A stretch of 64,000 nucleotides of DNA from Kosakonia sp. H02 (GTDB lineage Bacteria; Pseudomonadota; Gammaproteobacteria; Enterobacterales; Enterobacteriaceae). Location: NCBI GenBank assembly GCA_030704225.1, contig CP131915.1, positions 310,001 to 374,000 of the forward strand, given 5' to 3'. Numbering within the stretch: position 1 is the first letter of the stretch; each line of letters begins with the position of its first letter. A program made the position numbers and the translations under genes. Under the pieces are notes generated by a model. It did no database searches, was not told where the DNA came from, and was given only the letters and a program-made list of their open reading frames with translations. Positions 59,382-64,000 of this stretch are shown here, piece after piece.

Positions 59382-60395
59382 ATGTCAAAACCAACTCGTT
59401 CTGTGCCACCGCGCGCGCCGACGCTTGAAGATGTTGCCCGTGCCGCAGGATTATCATCAATGACCGTAAGTCGGGCGCTTAACACACCGCAACTGGTGCG
59501 GCCGAAAACGGTGGAAAAAGTGATCGCCGCCGTTAAAGCCACCGGCTATATCCCTAACGCGTTGGCTGGCGGTTTAGCCTCGCGACGCAGCAAACTGATT
59601 GCGGTGGTGGTGCCGCAAATCAACAACAACATGTTTGTCGATACTATTCAGGCGATCAGCGATGAACTGGCGGTGCGCGGCTACCATATGCTGCTTTGTG
59701 TTGCCGGTTACACCCAACAAACGGAAGCGGAACTGGTGGCGGCGCTGTTATCCCGTCGCCCGGACGGAATTGTGCTGACGGGCATTCATCACTCGACGGA
59801 TCTGAAAAAAGTGATCCTCAACGCCAACGTGCCGGTAGTGGAAATCTGGGATTTAACCCCGACGCCGCTGGATATGCTGGTGGGTTTCTCCCATGAAAAA
59901 GTGGGCCAGGCCACGGCGGAGTATCTGCTGCGTAAAGGTTATCGCCAGCCCGGTTTGCTGTGGACGGTGGATAAACGCGCGGCGCAACGTAAAGCCGGGC
60001 TGTGTGAGGTGCTGGCACGTAACGGTATCACCGAACCGTCCAGCGTTGATGTGGCGCTGCCGGCACGTTTTACCTCGGGTCGCCAGGGGTTAGCGCAACT
60101 GCTCGACGTCGGTAACGTTGATGTTGTCGTTTGCAGTTCGGACACCCTGGCGCAGGGGGCCATTATTGAGCTGCAATCCCGCGGCCTGCGCGTCCCGCAG
60201 GATGTGGCGGTGATCGGTTTTGGCGATCTCGATTTCGCCGCCGGGAACCAGCCAGCCATTACCACGGTGAGTGTCGACCGGCAGGTTATTGGCCAGCGAG
60301 CGGCCACGCTGTTGGCAGACAGAATAGAAGGCCGCGACGAGGGCGAGCAGATTATTGATATCGGCTTTCATTTTATTGAGCGGGAATCGGCGTAG
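59382..60395 (+). CDS. LacI-family regulator of talarate/galactarate use
   Basis: A 337-residue LacI-family regulator close to the GntR (gluconate) group: helix-turn-helix TLEDVARAAGLSSMTVSRALN at about 14-34, hinge helix IPNALAGGLASRRS and a periplasmic-binding-like effector domain with VVVCSSDTLAQGAIIE and VIGFGDLDFAA. It is divergent from talrD across a 320-base region with ATGTT...AACAT operators. Effector likely an aldarate or aldonate. Confidence 0.9.
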   Translation: MSKPTRSVPPRAPTLEDVARAAGLSSMTVSRALNTPQLVRPKTVEKVIAAVKATGYIPNALAGGLASRRSKLIAVVVPQINNNMFVDTIQAISDELAVRGYHMLLCVAGYTQQTEAELVAALLSRRPDGIVLTGIHHSTDLKKVILNANVPVVEIWDLTPTPLDMLVGFSHEKVGQATAEYLLRKGYRQPGLLWTVDKRAAQRKAGLCEVLARNGITEPSSVDVALPARFTSGRQGLAQLLDVGNVDVVVCSSDTLAQGAIIELQSRGLRVPQDVAVIGFGDLDFAAGNQPAITTVSVDRQVIGQRAATLLADRIEGRDEGEQIIDIGFHFIERESA

Positions 60396-60449
60396 TTTCT
60401 CTCCACACTGGCCTAAGCTTAGGGTTCACTCTGTTTTCGAGGTGGCCTT

Positions 60450-61067
60450 ATGATTACCGTTTATGGCGTTCCCGGCTGGGGATCGGCAATTAGCGAAGTG
60501 ATGCTGACGCTGGCAGAGATCCCGTATCAATTCACCGATGTTGATGGCTTTGACCAACCCGGCCCGCAGCAAGAGGCGCTGCGCAAACTCAATCCGCTAT
60601 GCCAGGTGCCCACGCTGCAACTGGATGATGACAGCGTGATGACAGAATCCGCCGCCGTGGCGTTGATGATCCTCGACCAGCGTCCGGAGTTTGCCCCGCC
60701 AGCAGGCACGCCCGAGCGCCAGCAGTTCTGGCGGCTGCTGGTGTGGCTGGTCGCCAATGTTTACCCCACGTTTACCTATGCCGATTACCCCGAACGCTGG
60801 GCGAAAGATGCGCCGGATCAACTGCGGGAAAGCTGCACCGCGTACCGGAAAACCCTCTATTTGTGGCTGGAAAGCCAGTTGCAGGCCGCGCCTTATGCCT
60901 TTGGCGAACAATTGACGTTGCTCGATATTTACCTGTGCGTGATGCGCACCTGGGGGCCGCGTGCGGCGTGGTTCAGGGAAAATACGCCGAAGCTCTCCGC
61001 CATTGCAGACAGGGTCTGCACCTTGCCGCAGTTGCAGGCGGTGTTACACCGTAACGACATTATTTGA
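60450..61067 (+). CDS. yncG: Glutathione S-transferase homologue YncG
   Basis: A 205-residue GST-fold protein matching E. coli YncG in length and sequence (GVPGWGSAISEVMLTLAEIPYQF, NPLCQVPTL, QLTLLDIYLCVMRTWGP). N-terminal thioredoxin-like and C-terminal helical domains. Substrates unknown. GGTGG precedes the ATG. In K-12 it follows ansP. Confidence 0.92.
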   Translation: MITVYGVPGWGSAISEVMLTLAEIPYQFTDVDGFDQPGPQQEALRKLNPLCQVPTLQLDDDSVMTESAAVALMILDQRPEFAPPAGTPERQQFWRLLVWLVANVYPTFTYADYPERWAKDAPDQLRESCTAYRKTLYLWLESQLQAAPYAFGEQLTLLDIYLCVMRTWGPRAAWFRENTPKLSAIADRVCTLPQLQAVLHRNDII

Positions 61068-61124
61068 TAAGTGGCGTCACGCTGCTGTGCTACTGTCACT
61101 ACCTCTTAACACAAGGAGTTTGCT

Positions 61125-61355
61125 ATGCCGCACATTGATATCAAATGTTTTCCCCGCGACCTGAACGATGAGCAGAAAAGCGCTCTGGCGGCGGACATCA
61201 CCGAGGTGATTATTCGCCACCTGGACAGCAAAGAGAGTTCTGTCAGCGTGGCGCTGAATGAGATTGCCCCGGAAGAGTGGAAAGCGCAGGCGTGGGATAC
61301 CGAAATCGCCCCGCAGATGGAAAAGCTTATCAAAAAGCCCGGCTACAGCATGTAA
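61125..61355 (+). CDS. pptA: 4-oxalocrotonate tautomerase-like PptA
   Basis: A 76-residue tautomerase matching E. coli PptA/YdcE (77). After Met removal the catalytic Pro1 is exposed (MPHIDIKCFPRDL); ends KKPGYSM. AAGGAG precedes the ATG. It tautomerises phenylpyruvate-type enols in vitro. In K-12 it is followed by yddH, as here; the rhsE segment between yncG and pptA in K-12 is missing. Confidence 0.93.
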   Translation: MPHIDIKCFPRDLNDEQKSALAADITEVIIRHLDSKESSVSVALNEIAPEEWKAQAWDTEIAPQMEKLIKKPGYSM

Positions 61356-61361
61356 CGCCGG

Positions 61362-61934
61362 TTATTCACCGGCGGTAATGCGCTTGCCGCTGGTGACAAA
61401 ATTGCCGCCACCGAGGTGGTGAATCGTGTTCAGTTGATCGTCATCAAAGTGCCAGCGCCCGTCGAAAAACGCCCGCTCATCGGCAGCAGCAGAGACCACT
61501 TCGCCAAACAGCGTGTCGTACTTCTCCTGTGCGGCGGTCGGCGGCAGCAAACGGCACTCCATCCATGCCAGACACTTCTCTTCCACAACCGGTAAGCCCA
61601 GCACCGGCCCGGCAAACGCCGGAATGCCATAGCAGTTAAATTTGTCTTCATCGCGCCCGGTAATGCTGCCCGCAGCATAGCTCCAGTTAGTGGCGGCAAC
61701 GCCTGGCACCACAATGCCGAACATGCCGCTGCGCTCGATAAGCTCGCGCGACCAGGTACTTTTATCCACCACAATGGCGATACGCGGCGGGGAAAATTCC
61801 ACCGGCATTGACCAGGCCGCCGTCATCACATTGCGCCGGTCGATTTGCTCATCGCGGCTGGTGATCATAATGGTCGGGCCGTGGTTTAACAGGCGGCTGG
61901 CGTGTTCTAACGCCACAGGGCGGAAATGACTCAT
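61362..61934 (-). CDS. yddH: Flavin-reductase-domain protein YddH
   Basis: A 190-residue FMN-binding split-barrel protein matching E. coli YddH (189): HFRPVALEHASRLLNHGPT, RRNVMTAAWSMPVEFSPPRIAIVVDKSTWSRELIER, EDKFNCYGIPAFAGPVLGLPVVEEKCLAWMECRLLP. Start at 61934 with AAGGAAAC upstream. The 3' end is shared with a small hairpin (61356-61374) after pptA. Confidence 0.93.
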   Translation of the reverse strand: MSHFRPVALEHASRLLNHGPTIMITSRDEQIDRRNVMTAAWSMPVEFSPPRIAIVVDKSTWSRELIERSGMFGIVVPGVAATNWSYAAGSITGRDEDKFNCYGIPAFAGPVLGLPVVEEKCLAWMECRLLPPTAAQEKYDTLFGEVVSAAADERAFFDGRWHFDDDQLNTIHHLGGGNFVTSGKRITAGE

Positions 61935-61963
61935 AAAGTTTCCTTTATCAAAAGTGACCGGCA

Positions 61964-63742
61964 TCACCCGGTATGTCTGGCGACCACAATTTGCCCGCGC
62001 CCCTGTTCCTTCGCCATATACAGAGCCAGATCGGCGGCGCGCACCAGATTATCCGCTCTTGCGTGACGCGGCCAGGTTGCCAGCCCGATGGAAACCGACA
62101 CCGGCCCGATATCCTGCGATTCGTACAACATCGGGTGCTTAAGCACATTATTCAGCAGCCTTTCGGCGAACATTTTCGCCCGCATCTCATCCGCATCCGG
62201 CAGGATCAGCAAGAACTCTTCGCCGCCATAGCGAAAGGCAATCCCGCTGTCACCGAGCGTATCCCCAATCACTCGCGCCAGCTCACGTAATACTTTATCG
62301 CCCGCGTCATGACCATGGAGATCGTTCAGATTTTTGAAGTAATCGACATCCAGCATCAGGCAACTGAGCAATGTGCTGTCCACCATCGCCTGGTCAATCA
62401 TGCTGCGCAGGGTCTCATCCAGACTGTAGCGGTTACGCAGGCCGGTGAGAGGATCGTAGGTGGCTTTTTTGGTGAGCGTATCGCGCAGGATCTGGTTGGC
62501 TAACGCCAGCGCCAGGGTTTCCGCCAACAGTTCAAGGTAGATATACGGCGGCTCTTTGTCCGGGGTGTAGTTATCAAAAGTCAGCAGGCCGATACTTTTG
62601 TTTTGCGCATTCAGCGGTACGCAAATCGCCCGCGCGGCGATGTCCGGCAAAATATGTTCGCACGGCATATCGACCATGCCATTACCGGGGCTGTGCAATT
62701 GCCCGCGCTTCAGCGCCCAGCAACTCTCAGGCGCGAAAGGGGCGTCTTCACCCGGCGGCAGCGCCCAACGGGCGACGCATTTCATGCGGTTGCTTTGCGT
62801 ATCCAGCAGATACAACCGCCCGCCCATATCGGGGATAATTTTCGGCGCAAACCGGCTAATCACCCGAACGATGGCATGATGCGTCTCACAGCCCTGCAAA
62901 CGCTGCGTCATGCGCGCCAGTAACGTGCGTGTTGCCCACTCGGCATCGCGCTCATGCTCCAGCCGCTGGCGGGCGAGGCCATTTTCACGAAACACGTGGA
63001 TCGCCTGCGCCATATCGCCAATTTCATCCACCTGTGCCAGCACCGGCGCTTCAACGTTGTAATCCTGCGTCGCCAGGCGGTTCACCACATCGCTGAGCGT
63101 GACCACCGGGCGCAAAATTCGGTGTTTGATAATAAAGCCGAGGACAAACAAAAATAGCAGGGCAGTCAGCCCGACCATGAATTCTGACAGCGTGCGCAGG
63201 CGCAAGGAGAGCTCGGTCGCTTCAGCAATGGCATGTTGTGTGCGCTGATCGGACAGGCTGCGAAAGTGGGCAAAGCGGTATTCCGTCTCAGAGAGCCGCT
63301 CTTCATAGCTGGCGCCGAACAGCAGGTTCATCGCTTCATCGGTTTTGCCTGCTTCCACATCCGCCAGCGCAATACGCTGCTCATCCACTAGCTGATCGAG
63401 GGTGGAAAGGCCATCGCGCAGAATAAGCAACTCTTCATCAGTTGCGCCGGTATCACGCAGGGCGGCCAGCCGGTTTTCCAGGCTGATGTCTTGTTCCGCG
63501 CGGGTTTTCCAGCTCTGAATCGTTTCCGGCAGCCTTTTAATGACGGCTTCGCGCGCCAGTTCCGTTAGCGCCCAGGCTTCTTTTTCAAGCTCATCGGTGA
63601 GCGTGTCTATCTGGCGGCTTAGCGCTACCGCCGTACGCTCATTACGTTCTGCGTTCGACGCCATAAATAACGCGACGCCGGAACTGAGCGTTAACACTAC
63701 CGTGGCGATATAAGCAAAATTCGTTATCGTCGCGATCCGCAC
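61964..63742 (-). CDS. HAMP-GAF-GGDEF diguanylate cyclase
   Basis: A 592-residue membrane sensor: helix 1 (about 8-28), a periplasmic helical region (29-190), helix 2 (about 190-210), HAMP (RPVVTLSDVVNRLATQDY), a GAF-like domain (about 270-430, with CWALKRGQLHSPG and PDIAARAICVPL), and a GGDEF domain with intact GGEEF at 506-510. The RxxD inhibitory site is absent (GDSG in its place). Strong candidate active cyclase. Not in the K-12 yddH neighbourhood. Starts 30 bases downstream of the yddH start on the same strand axis. Confidence 0.9.
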   Translation of the reverse strand: MRIATITNFAYIATVVLTLSSGVALFMASNAERNERTAVALSRQIDTLTDELEKEAWALTELAREAVIKRLPETIQSWKTRAEQDISLENRLAALRDTGATDEELLILRDGLSTLDQLVDEQRIALADVEAGKTDEAMNLLFGASYEERLSETEYRFAHFRSLSDQRTQHAIAEATELSLRLRTLSEFMVGLTALLFLFVLGFIIKHRILRPVVTLSDVVNRLATQDYNVEAPVLAQVDEIGDMAQAIHVFRENGLARQRLEHERDAEWATRTLLARMTQRLQGCETHHAIVRVISRFAPKIIPDMGGRLYLLDTQSNRMKCVARWALPPGEDAPFAPESCWALKRGQLHSPGNGMVDMPCEHILPDIAARAICVPLNAQNKSIGLLTFDNYTPDKEPPYIYLELLAETLALALANQILRDTLTKKATYDPLTGLRNRYSLDETLRSMIDQAMVDSTLLSCLMLDVDYFKNLNDLHGHDAGDKVLRELARVIGDTLGDSGIAFRYGGEEFLLILPDADEMRAKMFAERLLNNVLKHPMLYESQDIGPVSVSIGLATWPRHARADNLVRAADLALYMAKEQGRGQIVVARHTG

Positions 63743-63884
63743 AGGAATCCCTTTTATTTATCGAGAACAGATATCTTTTCAGTGTAGACATTCCTTAAAA
63801 ATCAACGCGCAATATTAGCGTCATTTCTTCGTCACAAAGCCTGCCTATAGTCAGCCGCAATCAAATCCCAAAGAGGATAACAAC

Positions 63885-63968
63885 ATGTTTGCTCCCCTGA
63901 CTTCTGTTCAGGTGAGTGCGATGAACGGCTTCCTGTCGCAGGAGGGCGTTGATGGACGCATTCACTGA
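63885..63968 (+). CDS. Possible 27-residue leader ORF
   Basis: ATG with AGAGG 8 bases upstream, reading MFAPLTSVQVSAMNGF, LSQEGVDGRIH, stop. TATAGT at 63846-63851 could be its -10. It overlaps the next start codon by 17 bases in another frame and contains that gene's ribosome site, so it may serve to couple or control translation. Unrecognised. Confidence 0.5.
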   Translation: MFAPLTSVQVSAMNGFLSQEGVDGRIH

Positions 63969-64000
63969 CATCCGGCTCCAGGGCGTTTCTTACGCCTTCG
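63952..64000 (+). CDS. Start of a probable ABC transporter ATPase (truncated by window)
   Basis: ATG with CAGGAGGG at proper spacing, reading MDAFTDIRLQGVSYAF to the window edge. The pattern, a short lead then IRLQGVSYAF, is the usual first strand of an ABC ATPase. Only 16 codons are visible, so this is a tentative call. Confidence 0.5.
   Translation, partial: MDAFTDIRLQGVSYAF

Noticed and set aside
1..64000. CRISPR array, tRNA, complete insertion sequence or integrase
   Set aside because: No regularly spaced direct repeats, no tRNA-like cloverleaf, no transposase or integrase frame was seen on reading the window.

Overview
The window is chromosomal DNA from a member of the Enterobacteriaceae. 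Most proteins can be matched at near full length to named Escherichia coli K-12 or Salmonella proteins, and gene order follows the K-12 segment that runs (in K-12 gene names) from asr down to yneE. It then jumps to a second K-12 segment (ansP, yncG, pptA, yddH). The species cannot be fixed from the sequence. The osmU transporter beside dmsD, a talrD dehydratase and several extra signalling genes point to an Enterobacter/Kosakonia/Citrobacter/Salmonella-like relative rather than E. coli itself. No rRNA, tRNA, CRISPR array, complete insertion sequence or complete prophage was seen.

Layout. 1-7.4 kb: tail of an AI-2E family permease, a CHASE4-GGDEF-EAL protein, ydgD, ydgU, asr, an M32 carboxypeptidase and ynfM. 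7.5-10.6 kb: ynfL, mlc, bioD2. 10.6-14.1 kb: an OsmU-type osmoprotectant ABC transporter where K-12 has clcB. 14.4-19 kb: a DMSO-reductase-like operon (ynfE, ynfG, ynfH, dmsD) with a single catalytic subunit. 19.1-21.8 kb: ynfD, ynfC, speG, ynfB, ynfA. 21.8-29.9 kb: a decayed rspA start, then rspB, an uninterrupted ydfJ, ydfI, rspR, ydfG and dcp. In K-12 this segment is split by the Qin prophage; here it is prophage-free.

29.9-32 kb is a small accessory patch: a frameshifted satellite-phage-type ORF, an unknown 72-residue protein, an orphan GvpU-like protein, a probable MgrR small RNA and the 30-residue membrane protein MgtS. 32-38.6 kb: a rhodanese, a MetJ-box-preceded MetE-like protein, ydeE, eamA, marRAB (without marC) and sotB. 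38.7-50.2 kb: a PhzF-like protein, an LDH-family enzyme, yneJ, sad, a chemoreceptor, glsB-yneG, a GAF-GGDEF protein in the usual dgcF slot, uxaB, yneE and a new small ORF. 50.2-56 kb: a MocR regulator with an AhpD-like gene, a chemoreceptor with a possible flagellar-sigma promoter, an EAL-HDOD protein and a cupin. 56-64 kb: ansP, talrD with its own LacI-type regulator, yncG, pptA, yddH, a HAMP-GAF-GGDEF cyclase and the first codons of a probable ABC ATPase.

Themes. Four cyclic-di-GMP domain proteins and two chemoreceptors indicate sensory signalling beyond the K-12 set at this locus. Putrescine and glutamine use (sad, yneJ, glsB, speG), hexuronate and aldarate use (uxaB, ydfI, talrD) and anaerobic S/N-oxide respiration (ynfE-H, dmsD) are the main metabolic jobs. 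No single spectacular new system stands out. The best leads are the accessory patch at 29.9-31.7 kb, the unannotated small membrane proteins, and the regulatory sites described below.
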